A DNA stretch of 64,000 nt from Hybos culiciformis (GCA_964007475.1 OZ023273.1:22803557-22867556); one strand, 5' to 3'. Counted from the stretch's first letter, positions 31,620 to 41,907 are shown. Translations and numbers: made by a program. The notes: a model not told the origin generated them from the letters alone.

Positions 31620-31848
31620 ACGATAAATAGTGTCGTTTTAAAAACGACATTATTAATACGATAAAAAAACGACATTGTTCATACGATAAATAATGTCGTT
31701 TTAAAAGCGACATTATTTATACAAAAAAAACACGACATTATTTATCGTATGAATAATGTCGTTTTTTTCTTGTATAAATAATGTCGCTTTCAAACGACAT
31801 TATTTATCGTATGAACAATGTCGTTTTTCTCGTATAAATTATTTCGGA
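31620..31848. repeat. Second palindromic array (TGTCGTTTTAAAACGACA type)
   Basis: About seven AATGTCGTTTT / AAAACGACATT palindromes are separated by ATTTATCGTATGAA or its complement. As at 9.5 kb, the left and right halves are in mirror orientation, with the turn at about 31,725-31,730. The array overwrites the 3' end of the minus-strand ORF at 31,790. Confidence 0.85.
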
Positions 31849-32356
31849 GTGCCATGTAATCGTTGTCATATTTGGCATAATGGTGTGGAGAATAGTCTAA
31901 ATTAATAACAATGCAATCATTATTACTCCCCATGTACTTTTCAATGAAAGTTTTTTTATTAATTCCTTTAACTGCAACAACTTTCTTGTTCAGACGCACC
32001 AAAATTTTTTCAATGGTGTTGTATTGAACAGCATATAGATTTTGTTTATCGGTTTCCCAGCCAAATTTCTGTTCTAAATATTTGTTTGTTTTCATAGCAG
32101 CAAGGTATAATTCCTGCTGGGGGAACGGTTTTTCTAACAGGTATGTTGCCGGACAAAATGTTTTTTCGTCCATGATGGCCATCTCTTTTGCGAACATTTG
32201 ATTCTTATTCCCCATTAGAAATTGAATATCCACAAATACAATTTTTTTTTGTCCGGCAATATTTGTTAAATTGAAAACTGGACTTAAATTTGAACGTTGA
32301 GAGCATTGATTGGCCAAAGTAGATGAAGAAGAAGAAGTATAAAAATTTGCCTGCAA
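31790..32356 (-). CDS. Unknown protein of an insect-wide VDxQ / KE family, 3' end in repeat
   Basis: A 188-codon frame on the minus strand. After a Ser-rich N-terminus it reads IVFVDIQFLMG, then FAKEMAI, a helical middle, VAVKGINKKTFIEKYMG and VINLDYSPHHYAKYDND. This alternation of D, KE and KG-x-KK blocks recalls a family of uncharacterised proteins often encoded beside Polinton-like genes in insects (memory of the pattern, not a search). Its last about 15 residues come from the palindromic array, so the natural end is lost. Function unknown; a nuclease fold is conceivable. Confidence 0.4.
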   Translation of the reverse strand: MQANFYTSSSSSTLANQCSQRSNLSPVFNLTNIAGQKKIVFVDIQFLMGNKNQMFAKEMAIMDEKTFCPATYLLEKPFPQQELYLAAMKTNKYLEQKFGWETDKQNLYAVQYNTIEKILVRLNKKVVAVKGINKKTFIEKYMGSNNDCIVINLDYSPHHYAKYDNDYMALRNNLYEKNDIVHTINNVV

Positions 32357-32422
32357 GTTCTTGCAGAATTCGTATTCATCAGCAAGTTTATTTTATTTAA
32401 TTTAAAAAAAAAACAATTGAAA

Positions 32423-32536
32423 ATGTCGCAAAATACAAATGAAAAATATAATAAATATAGTGGTGTTCCTCCTGCGGAACTAATCTACGAAAATGATAAT
32501 TATGATGATGATGATGAGATGATGATGATGAGATGA
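32423..32536 (+). CDS. Short acidic ORF, unknown
   Basis: Thirty-seven codons with an Asn/Tyr-rich start and a DNYDDDDE acidic run that ends in GATGAT/GATGAG simple repeats. It directly precedes an LTR-like block. It may be the first exon of a lost gene, or chance. Confidence 0.25.
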   Translation: MSQNTNEKYNKYSGVPPAELIYENDNYDDDDEMMMMR

Positions 32537-32545
32537 AACTAAAGA

Positions 32546-32722
32546 AAAGTAGTGCTCTCTTTGAGTATATCACTCACTCTCTCTCTCTTTCAATACTATT
32601 TAAACCTAGTATTAATTTTAAGTTAAGTCAGTTCTATATTAACATTCAGATTAACAACACATTATTAAATCATAATAAAACCATATTAAAAACTATAAGT
32701 GTATGTGTATTTCTTTCCTGAC
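32546..32722 (+). repeat. LTR-like block related to the BEL LTR
   Basis: GTAGTGCTCTCTTTGAGTAT followed by CACTCACTCTCTCTC and, later, AAGTTAAGTCAGTTCTAT mirror the order of words in 29,296-29,501. It may be a diverged solo LTR. Borders are approximate. Confidence 0.45.
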
Positions 32723-32739
32723 ATGCACAAAATGCATGA

Positions 32740-33512
32740 CAAGAGTTTGGTAACAGAATGGTTGCTGATTTAGGTTTGTTCAATTTTTTTTACCAGATCG
32801 AGTATCAAAGCCATACTGCAATAAAAATGAATTTAAAGAAACCATTGTCCATTAGATTCAAAGGTCATGAAAAATCAGGATTTAAGGCAGCAATTTATGA
32901 TATTTTTGAGTCAACAGAGCCGGTCAAGTTAGCTAATCAAATGTAAATTTCAATTCCAGAAGATGATGAAGTGAGTGCTACATAATATTTTTTTTAATTT
33001 TTTATAATTATTTTGTATAATTATTTATTTTATGACAATTTTGCAAAAGAAGTTAACAAGCTAGCAAGCACAACCAATTTTAAAAATACTTTGAGGGCTG
33101 CTATGATGAAAGAGGGAGATATTTTTCCTATATTATCTCTCAAAACTATAAAAACTAAAAAGTTTGGTAACAGAATGATTGCTGGTTTAGGTTTGTTAAA
33201 TTTTTTTTACCAGATCGAGTATCAAAGCCATACTGCAATAAAAAGGAATTTAAAGGTGAGTGGAAGCCAAAGAAACCATTGTACATTAGATTCAAAGGTC
33301 ATGAAAAATCAGGATTTAAGGCAGCAATTTATGATATTTTTGAGTCAACAGAGCCGGTCAAGTTAGCTAATCAAATGGAAATTTCAATTTCAGAAGATGA
33401 TGAAACATTTTCTAATTATGAACCAAGGTCATCATGCTCGCGCAAAGAAAGGAGAAAAAAGAACAAGCACAGAAGAAAGAAATCTAAAAAAAAATCAAAA
33501 AACATCAAATGA
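32740..33512 (+). pseudogene. Tandemly repeated, broken unknown gene
   Basis: A 230-bp coding segment occurs twice in direct orientation (32,740-32,985 and 33,163-33,405). Both read GLFNFFYQIEYQSHTAIK, then IRFKGHEKSGFKAAIYDIF and ESTEPVKLANQM. The second copy carries 17 extra bases and changes frame inside, then ends in a Lys/Arg-rich tail (33,430-33,512). The first copy ends in TAA after ANQM. The order after Polinton-type genes suggests a related origin, but no motif identifies it. Confidence 0.45.
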
Positions 33513-33519
33513 TAGTGAT

Positions 33520-34490
33520 TATTAAAAAAATATGTTTTTTTAAAAAAACAAAGTAGTAGTATTTTAGTAATTTTTTATTTGAATAAATTAATTTTGAAAA
33601 AATAAAAAATTCTGAAAGTAAATAGATATATTTTGTGTGTTTTTCTTTTTGAAGAATTTTCAGACAACTTTTCTTTTTTCGGAAAATTATCACAATATAA
33701 AACAAAATAATACATTGCTAGGAAAAAAAAAATTCAATAATTAAGAATTTATTGTGATACAAGTTTGTTTTGTCAAAAAATGAACAAAAAATATGACCTA
33801 TACTTTACTACAAAATAAAAAAACTTTACGCATGAGAAAAAAATTCGATCATTTGATGATATTTGAAATTTTTATGTTAATACCACAGAGTATACAGAGA
33901 GAACATGTCAATATATTCCCATACAAATTTTTTGAAGCACCTTTTTTTCTCTCAAAAAAATATTTGTCTATAGAATTTTATTTTTTTTTTTGAATTTTGA
34001 TATACGACTTCCATGTGCGCCGTTAATTTCTTTGAATTAATGGGGTGGGATTAGAATTTGGAAAATTTGTGACTTGTTACAGATTTTTTATTTGTTATAA
34101 GATATGTATATTTTATTTTTAAGAGAACATATAAAATTTTTATTTTCTTGAAATTTGTATGAAAATTTACGAATTTAAATTTTATTTAAGTTATAATTAA
34201 TTAAGTACTTAATAAAAATAGATAGAAAAAGTTCCATCATCTGCGGAATATCATTGTGCAGAGATTCTACAGGTAAAAATATTTCCCTGCATAATTTTTT
34301 CATCAGAAATAATTGAAAATAAAAAATTTATTAATGTTCGCCATCTATTTTTACATATGCTATAAATGATATTAACGAAAAGTGCTATTTTCTTTTACCA
34401 TCACCTATATAATCTTTTAAATTTTAAAAGCGAGCCCCAACGAAATATTACTTTTTTATAGAAAAATCTACGACACTGGATATCGTAAAA
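33520..34490. other. AT-rich spacer without supported gene
   Basis: Only short frames occur. AT-rich text with T tracts leads up to the virus-like ORFs. Confidence 0.5.
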
Positions 34491-34497
34491 TATATCT

Positions 34498-35199
34498 TTG
34501 AGACAAATTGTATACAATGACATTTTGACTCTAACAACCTCGTTGTTGGCTATAGCCTTAAGCATAGATTCTGCTTTGGAATTCAGTACTTTTGATTTAT
34601 CATTCATGAATCAAGTTGGTGCTGCAATACTATCATGTGTTGGGTTCTATAGGCGAGTATATTCAACTAAAAGGAAACAAATAGATGATGTGAAAGAATC
34701 AGTAAAACTTGGTTACAAAGTACAAACGGAGGTGAAATTTGTTACTATTCCAATAAAAAGTGTTCTTGAAACATGGAAAGTTGGAGGGATGTTACGACAT
34801 GGACCAAGTGATGACGAAAAATTTGCTTATTTTGGGTCTATGAATAGTGCACTCGAATTCCTAAATTTGTTTAAATTAAGGATAAATGAACTAAGGTTGG
34901 GAAGATCAGGATACTTTACAAATTCCAAGGACAAAAAAGCAAGATCTGTTATGGAACACAATATCAATCCAAAACATGTGTCACTATTGTCAGGGGTAAC
35001 TTTTGCACCTGAAAGAATGTCAGCTCAACTTCAATCATTGGGATCTTTGAGTCTGTTTATAGGAATGAGTAATCAAAAAGAAACTCAATTTGTAAACAAA
35101 TACAAGAAAGTCTTTTTGAATTCGATTAGCCATATTCCGTCTGCAAAATCAATTGCTGAATATTTAGCACAAAATGTTTTTGATAAAACATTTTTATAA
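34498..35199 (+). pseudogene. Virus-like ORF, possible nucleoprotein piece
   Basis: A 233-codon open frame without an obvious own ATG start; the first codon is TTG and the frame is closed upstream by TAA. The protein is mainly helical. Its middle reads SALEFLNLFKLRINELRLG and its end FAPERMSAQLQSLGSLSLFI followed by helices. The style recalls nucleoproteins of negative-strand RNA viruses, but no signature proves it. It lies 21 bp before the capsid-like ORF at 35,220 in the same orientation. Missing start and isolated position fit an endogenous viral fragment. Confidence 0.35.
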
Positions 35200-35219
35200 T
35201 TATTATAATAGTCTGAAAC

Positions 35220-36206
35220 ATGGCGTCAAATAATTTTAACCAAGCTAACCAAGCTAACCGCAGAGGAATACCTCGCAACCAAGAGAATAACAACGCAAAC
35301 AGAAATCGCAGAGGCAGGCCCCGCGACATAAATCGTATGCGAGATTACAACATGGAACAAGCCGCTAACGGAAATGCTAATCCTCGATGGGCAGATGAGG
35401 TCCATATAGAAGACAGAGCTCAAGAAGCTCGTGATAGACCGCCCAACAATAATCGTCGACAGCAGCGGCGTAACCCGAATCGTGCTCCACCTCGTAATGC
35501 AGCACCACCTCCACCAGCGCAAGCTGACGAAGCTCCAATTAATGAGCCAATATATGACGGTGAACTGAGAGGTGCATTACCTGTAGCCCAGACTAGATGT
35601 CAAAACTTTGACTTCTCTAGCTACGTTGTTCTAATCGAAGAAACATATAGAGCAATGGAAGTGCAAGTACACGGATTCAGACGTATGTTCCCTGAGTGTG
35701 CGTATGCACATTGTTTATTCGAAATTTTAAACGCTTATCTCATCTGGCTAGTAAGACACCAGAATGATGACAACCGCTTCGAGATGTATGATAGTCCACT
35801 CCAAGTAATAGGTTTAGAGCGTGTATATCTACCACAACCCATCATAGACTACATTACTGGTATAGGAGAAGCACTCACCCCAAGTGGTGACAAAGTAGCT
35901 TACAATCTACCTGCTGCAGCAGTGCCCCTATTTGATGAACACTTCCCTGGCTTCTTCGGAGAAATGAATGCTGAAACACATAACGCGTATGAGAGTTACT
36001 GCTCTCCGTTGATTACTTACTCAACTATTATGAGAACTATCCACGCCAACAATCATGCCAATCAAGCTGGATCCTGGTTGAATTGGAACCCCTTTACGGC
36101 AGGAAATTTTCCTAGAGGTTTCACTCCCAACGCAAATTTAAATGGCTGGCGGATACCTGAACGTCTACACGCAGAAGGAATTGCTGTATTACTCACTCAT
36201 TCTTTT
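35220..36206 (+). CDS. Endogenous virus-like capsid ORF with Arg/Asn-rich arm
   Basis: From ATG 35,220 a long open frame begins with about 110 residues rich in Asn, Arg, Pro and Ala (an RNA-binding arm), for example NRRGRPRD and NRRQQRRNPNR. It is followed by a globular domain of about 220 residues with SSYVVLIEETYRAMEV, LPQPIIDYITGIGEALTP and PRGFTPNANLNGWRI. The arm plus globular layout fits a capsid protein of a small RNA virus; partitivirus-like is my best but unproven guess. It is intact to about 36,206, where a T/A-rich tract and a SINE begin and the frame becomes artificial. Composition resembles the broken gene at 592. Confidence 0.45.
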
Positions 36207-36235
36207 TTTTTTTTATTTAAAAAAAAATATAAAAA

Positions 36236-36390
36236 AAATTGTCGGCCGTCATGGTGTATGGGTATTGCCATTATCCTACAGCGTGTTCGGTCGTGGGTTC
36301 GATTCCCACCTCGGACTGGAATTTGTGTCATTTTTCAAATTTGTCTCACTTGAATTAAGTGTGTGTGTTGTTTTTTTTTTAAAAAAAAAT
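36236..36390 (+). mobile_element. tRNA-derived SINE
   Basis: A tRNA-like head starts GTCGGCCGTCATGGTGTATG. It has an A-box-like TGGTGTATGGG and a perfect B box GGTTCGATTCC, 40-50 bp apart, as in polymerase III promoters. The acceptor stem does not pair well, so it is not a normal tRNA. A short body and a T/A-rich tail follow. It sits exactly where the capsid-like ORF ends. Confidence 0.75.
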
Positions 36391-36391
36391 A

Positions 36392-37166
36392 GGAAGTCAA
36401 AACCACACATTGTTGGCCTGTTGCAAGGAATTTTAGGGGTTGTTGGTGACAGACAGAGCCATAGGCTAGCCATCCCATTTGGAGTATTCTTTACTGTATT
36501 TGGAAGTCAACGTGAAGAGCTGCATAAGGAACAAGTAAAGAGTAAAAAAGAAAAAGGAGACCTTACTATAAATTGCGATTCATCAGGCAAAGGAGCTTAT
36601 GGCTTAATTAAAATTTTTCAAGAATCAGTCCAATATGGGTACAGATGGGGAGGATCATCGGCAACTTTGTCTCAAATAATACATCATGCAATTCATGATA
36701 CTGCATGCGGCTCTTTCGCAATATTGGAAGATATGAATTGGTTGATGAATTCAAAAAGAACAGCTTATCAGATGTCCTAAGGATTGAACCCATAAAAGTT
36801 CAAAAAGTAGCTAAAATGGCACAAGCGGCTAAAAATAACATTCTAGCTAGGGGCAGTGGAACCATTACAAGCGATGAATCAAAAAATGGTTATTACATCC
36901 GTGAGTACAACAAAGATGACAAGGATCTCTCTTACGCACAGATTGGCGCCAAGGAGGCAGTGAATACTGATGAAACAGTAATTGAGCAGTCCTTGGAGAT
37001 GACACGCAAGCACGTATGGGCTGAGATTGAGAGACAAGGTGGTGTTGTTAAGCATGGTACTACTAGTTGGTATACCCTTGATGATTATTTGGGAAACAAA
37101 GAAAATCCTTTGAATTTCTGTCCCAAGCAGTGTCGAGAGAATTTTTTCAATTTAAAACTAGTTTGA
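36392..37166 (+). pseudogene. Virus-like ORF pair, unknown
   Basis: Two overlapping frames. The first (to 36,780) reads KSKPHIVGLLQGILGVVGDR, GVFFTVFGSQREELHKE and GKGAYGLIKIFQESVQYGYR. The second (36,705-37,166) reads VAKMAQAAKNNILARGSGT and ends with a tail containing WAEIERQGGVVKHG. A frame change near 36,720-36,780 probably joins one ancestral protein. It may be the C-terminal part of the protein started at 34,498, split by the capsid ORF and SINE; this is speculative. An 80-bp piece (36,798-36,880) is repeated at 37,240-37,322. Confidence 0.35.
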
Positions 37167-37239
37167 TCACATTTTATATTTTATATTTCATTTTCTTTAT
37201 TTAATATATGAAATTTAATTAATATTTTTTAAATACTTT

Positions 37240-37322
37240 TAAAAGTTCAAAAAGTAGCTAAAATGGCACAAGCGGCTAAAAATAACATTCTAGCTAGGGG
37301 CAGTGGAACCATTACAAGCATT
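37240..37322 (+). repeat. Direct repeat of virus-like coding sequence
   Basis: An essentially exact copy of 36,798-36,880 (AAAGTTCAAAAAGTAGCTAA ... ATTACAAGC). It is placed 440 bp downstream, beyond the stop codon. It marks a local duplication or a second integration of the same template. Confidence 0.9.
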
Positions 37323-37499
37323 GTGAAATCCCCTTCTTTGCTGCGCACTTAAAAATAAGGCATTTTTGAATGAGGGGGATTTGAAGCATAAATAATATCA
37401 ACTTATTTTTCCAACCATCGGTAAAATAAAATAATATTTCTTTGAATTTTTGAATGAAAAGGATTTCTACTTTCAACAACTCTTCTTTTTTTTCTATGA

Positions 37500-38580
37500 A
37501 ATCATTTTCTTATCTTATTTATAATAGCTGGCGTTAAGAATTATTTTGAACCAACAAAGATTGCATTGTTTTCTTTTTATGATGACGCTTTTTTCTTTTT
37601 TCATGCTGATCGTGAATTTTATTTTGAATGGGGAAATTTTTGTATCTGATAGCATAATTATACTAACTCGATAATTTAAGGTGATGTGAATGGTGAAGAT
37701 AACCTTTTTTTTATTGATCATAAATTTATTTTCACATTAGATATAAAGAATTATTTCACCGCATGATGAAATTTTTATTGGATTGGATTTCTATTGAATG
37801 CATTTTTTGAGATATTGCTTTTTTTATTTTATTTATCATTAGAAGCTGACGAAAAGAAAGCTACTTAATTTTATTTTATCTTGGGAGCTAATTTGGCGGT
37901 TGATAAAGATTACATTACTTTCTTTTTATTTGGGTCAATGTGCATTCTTGCATTCTTGATTAATTTTATTTTACTTTGAATTTTATGTTGTCAACTTAAT
38001 ATTATTTTGATAATGCATTCTTTTTTTTATGTTCTTGGCCGTTATTTTATTTTATATTAGAGACATAAAAATTATGCTATCGAATGAAAAGAATTTGTTC
38101 TTATATGCTAACCGCATATAGCACTAAAAATTATCTACTTTTGAATTTTTTGGGCTTTTATTGATTAATTTTTTCTATATAGTTGAGATATTACTTTCTT
38201 ATTTTATTTATAATTAGAAGCCGCCGAAAAGAAAGGTGTGAAGAATTTTATTTTATCTTCCCTGAGAACTAATTTGGTGGTTGATAAAGATCACCTTACT
38301 TTATTTTTAAGGAATCAATGTGTTTTATGCATTCTTAATTTATTTTATTATATTTTGAATTTTATGCTGATAGCCTAATATTATTTTGATAATTTTAGGT
38401 AATGTGGTTAGCAAATACATCTTTTTTTTATGTTCTTGATCATGATTTTATTGTATATTAGAAGCATAAATATATTATGCTATCAAAATTAATTATTTGT
38501 CGTTAAATATACAATCTTTATACTAGCCGCAAATAGTTCTAAAAATTATGTACTTTTGGATTTTTTTTGGCGATTTTATT
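37500..38580 (+). repeat. Degenerate tandem repeat, about 375-bp period
   Basis: At least two and probably three units share the order: TAGAAGC(T/C)G(A/C)CGAAAAGAAAG, GCTAATTTGG-GGTTGATAAAGAT, TATTATTTTGATAAT, TTTTTTATGTTCTTG, then ATATTAGA-CATAAA. The word AATGTGGTTAGCAAATA at 38,401 also appears at 14,051. It forms the upstream region of the gene at 38,650. Confidence 0.65.
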
Positions 38581-38594
38581 CCCACAAAATTGGC

Positions 38595-38603
38595 ATATAA
38601 AAG
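38595..38603 (+). promoter_or_regulatory. TATA box for the gene at 38,650
   Basis: ATATAAAAG lies 47 bp before the ATG. The spacing allows an initiator near 38,625 and a very short leader, like the gene at 14,539. Confidence 0.5.
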
Positions 38604-38649
38604 AGCGATGATTTTATTAGTTTTTATTAGTTTAAATTAATCAATCAAG

Positions 38650-39150
38650 ATGGAAGCAATAACAATTGCAAGCCGAAGAGGACGCCCAAGGAAGCCTCTA
38701 GACGAATACAAAGATGTGGATGTCAGCCAAATGAGCCGCCAGGAGTATGCGAAGCTTCGTGGGAAAATAATGCGTCGCAGATATAGACATCATAAATCAG
38801 ATTTGCTGATCAAATTGCAGTCCGAAAATGAGGAGCTGACTACCGACCGCCGCCGTATGAAGCGAAGATTGGAGGAGCTGATTGCCGAAAACCGGAAGCT
38901 GGAAGAATCCACTGGGCGCAGCTTGCAGTCAGAAATTGACCGCTTGAAGAATGATCTGGCGGTTCGGAATGCAGTGCTGGACAAATTGTACTCCCGAACG
39001 CGCTACACCAACGATATGATGGTTTCTATGAGAGCTGATATGGATGCCAAATGTGAGGAGATGGTCAAATACAGGCGGATTGTAGTAATGGCCGCCCGAA
39101 ATTCGTGCGATGTAGCCAAATTGGTTGCATCGTACAATATAACTATTTAA
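38650..39150 (+). CDS. AT-hook plus coiled-coil (bZIP-like) small protein
   Basis: An intact 166-codon ORF with a TATA box. The N-terminus has an AT-hook-like RRGRPRKPLDEY. A basic stretch follows (KLRGKIMRRRYRHHKSD, about residues 37-56) with leucines at regular spacing after it (LLIKLQSENEELTTDRRRMK and on), which looks like a bZIP-type DNA-binding helix running into a long coiled coil (about 57-120). The rest is helical and ends SYNITI. Clean codon use suggests a real gene. It sits just before duplication copy B, as the small gene at 14,539 sits before copy A. Family not recognised; DNA binding is inferred. Confidence 0.6.
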   Translation: MEAITIASRRGRPRKPLDEYKDVDVSQMSRQEYAKLRGKIMRRRYRHHKSDLLIKLQSENEELTTDRRRMKRRLEELIAENRKLEESTGRSLQSEIDRLKNDLAVRNAVLDKLYSRTRYTNDMMVSMRADMDAKCEEMVKYRRIVVMAARNSCDVAKLVASYNITI

Positions 39151-39560
39151 ATAAAATCTTTAAAATATAAAAAATTTCTTTTCTTTGTCAATTCCAATTT
39201 TGCAGCAAGGGTGCCAGATGAGAAAATGCCACAACTTATATTATGTTTTCTGTGTTGAGAATCAATTTGCTTTTTATGTGTTTTATGCTGGGTTAAAAAT
39301 TTTATTTAAAAAAATAAAAAAATTACATTGTATTTAATTGGAAATCAACTTTATTGTAATTTTATTAAATAAGATGTAAAAATTGTTTTTAAATAACATG
39401 CAAAAAATAATTTATGTCACATAAAAAAGTATGAAAAAAATTTATTTTTTATAAATTTATAAGAAAAAAGGATTATTACACTTTTTGGAAAATAAAATAT
39501 TTTTAATATATAAGTGTATTAATTTTGTTTAAAAATTTATAGTCAATCAATTGCCCAAAT

Positions 39561-40102
39561 ATGGAAAATATAATCCAAAAATATCGAAAATATAATCCAA
39601 ATAATTGACATTAGCGAAGATGCTGATGAAACAATCCATAAGTTGAGAGAGTTAATGGCCCAAGAGGAATTGAGCCAATTTTACATCAAGCTGCAAGGAA
39701 TGGACCATTATGTAATGATTCGAGCCCCTCCAAGTTAATTTTTGGAGGATGACAAAATTACCAAAAAATGTTTTTCGTTTCTAGGAAACGACATGACATT
39801 ATTAACCCGAGAGGAGCTATTAACATCATCCAGAAGCAATTCGGCTAGCAGTACCAGTGACGGACAAATTATTGAAAAATATAGATGAACTCATGGATCA
39901 ACACGAGTCCGCACAAACCATATTTCATGCGAAGGAGGCGGGGTTTATCCATGTCGCCTTAGCGCCATGTACGTGGTTTCTACCAGAAGACAGGTGCCTG
40001 ATGTTTTTCTACTCCTACCGTCAACATTCGTTCTCAATATTGACAGTGGTGAGAACCCAGGGCTGGAACCAATCACTGGAATACAATGACTGGGATGAAT
40101 AA
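39561..40102 (+). pseudogene. Small gene with acidic DWDE end, frame-broken (copy B)
   Basis: Matches 15,613-16,154 with one visible base change (GAGCCCC against GAGCTCC). The same frame breaks and the same candidate intron are present. Confidence 0.4.
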
Positions 40103-40485
40103 AAATTATGATTAATTTGTTGTTTTTTATTTGTAGGTGTTAGGACTTTATATTAATTTTTAAATATAATAATAATAATAATAATAATAATGATAATAAA
40201 AAAAACTTTTTAAACAAAAAAATGTTTTTATTTTATTTTTAATATGAAAGCACAGGTTTGGTGTAGGTAAGCAGCTCGGTATATCAAAAAGATATTTGTG
40301 TATTAAACAATTTTTTCAAACAAATATCTTAGTTTAAACCTACTTATTTAAAACTTTATTTATTTAAATTTTGCTGTTATTACAACTTTTTAAAAACAAT
40401 AAAAATTGCATACTGTTTGGCATTCTTGTGAAATAAAGAAAAAATATCTTAAAATAAAAAAACATAGGTACTTAAAGAATAATAA

Positions 40486-40710
40486 AATAAACGATACTCA
40501 TATTACAATTTTAAAATAATTATCAAAGTGTTAATTATGCACTTTGATAATTATTTAAAATTGATCCCGCCCATTCCCAATTTTGATTGGTTAAATTACT
40601 AAATCAAAATTGTGGAATGTAATTTGAAATTCCCTTTTAAACCTTAGGAAAATAAAATTAAGTCTCTCATTGTAATATCTTAACTCGGAAAATAAAGTTC
40701 TAAAAAATTA
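40486..40710. repeat. Dispersed hairpin-containing repeat, copy 3
   Basis: Same as 16,538-16,760, with the GCACTTT arm that pairs perfectly, as in copy 1. Copy A carries the changed base. Confidence 0.7.
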
Positions 40711-41410
40711 AGTCGCGTTTAATTTTATTAAAAAAAAAAAAGGTAAAAGTATTGATAGATAAAAAATAATAATATTAAGAACGGGAGACAAAAAGGAGAA
40801 AAACAGAACAATTTTTTTTTTCATACAAAAACGTCATCAAAAAAAGCATTTTTTAAAATTATTTGTATGGAAAAAAGCGAAAAAAAATATTGCACCCGTA
40901 GAGCAAATATCGTTTTCATATATGTTTATATACTAAATGGTGCTATCATACTACTCTTATGTATTTAAGAATATATGGAATTTCATACATTCCAAAACGT
41001 ACCTATTATATCTACTTACATTCCCTAGTCAGCTACAATTTGCAAGCCCGATTAAGGCTTAAGGGCCTCGTTACATAGTTAATTGCACATTTTATGTGTA
41101 GGAACAATTAAACATTCAACTTCATTAAATGAATTTCTTAGTTAACACTAATATAAAATCATAAAATGGCATTAATGAATAGGTAGATTTTGATACAATT
41201 TCAGTTCCACGATTGGATTGGCATAAAAATCATTCATTTATTTTCAACCAACTCAAATTTGTAAGAGTTAGGTTCCAGGAAAAGCAATTTCTTTTTGAAG
41301 TTTTGCTATTATGTGGAATGAGATTATTTTGCAACTAAGAATATGGAAGACATATAATTTAACTAATTGTTGATATTTACTGAGCGATCTACAACATATA
41401 GATAGATATA

Positions 41411-41907
41411 CTTATTTATTTATTTATTTATTTATTTTTCTATCAGGATACAAAACCTTTACAGAACTTATATTTCTAACAATTTCAATTTCACTTAAAC
41501 TATTAATCTAATTCAATATTTAATCAGGATAAGAACTTTACAGAACTATTTAATTCTAACGATTTCAATTACACTTAGTCCATTAATAAGACTGATAATA
41601 ATAAGAGATTGAAAATATAAATATAATATTTTACAATAATAAGATAATAAGTTTTAATTCATTAATAAAAATTCTTAAAGATAGAGTCTTTGAATATTTT
41701 TCTTGAACAACTGAAATCCATTAATTCATAATAAGCATTAAAATTACGTATACAATTACTTAAAGGCTCATAATACGAATAATTTGTTCTACGAAACGGA
41801 ACAGATAAAAATGATTCAGATCGCAAACCACTTCTAGGAATTCTTATATCAAATAGACCGGTTAAATTTGGACAATTTAATTTCATTTCATTCAAAAAAT
41901 TAATCAT
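41411..41907 (-). mobile_element. LINE tail, copy B
   Basis: Same ORF2 C-terminus and (TAAA)n tail as 17,464-17,959, with two or three residue changes. Confidence 0.75.

Noticed and set aside
36236..36320. A tRNA gene with perfect B box.
   Set aside because: The acceptor and D arms do not pair well, the region is followed by a SINE-like body and T/A tail, and the A box is imperfect; a tRNA-derived SINE fits better.
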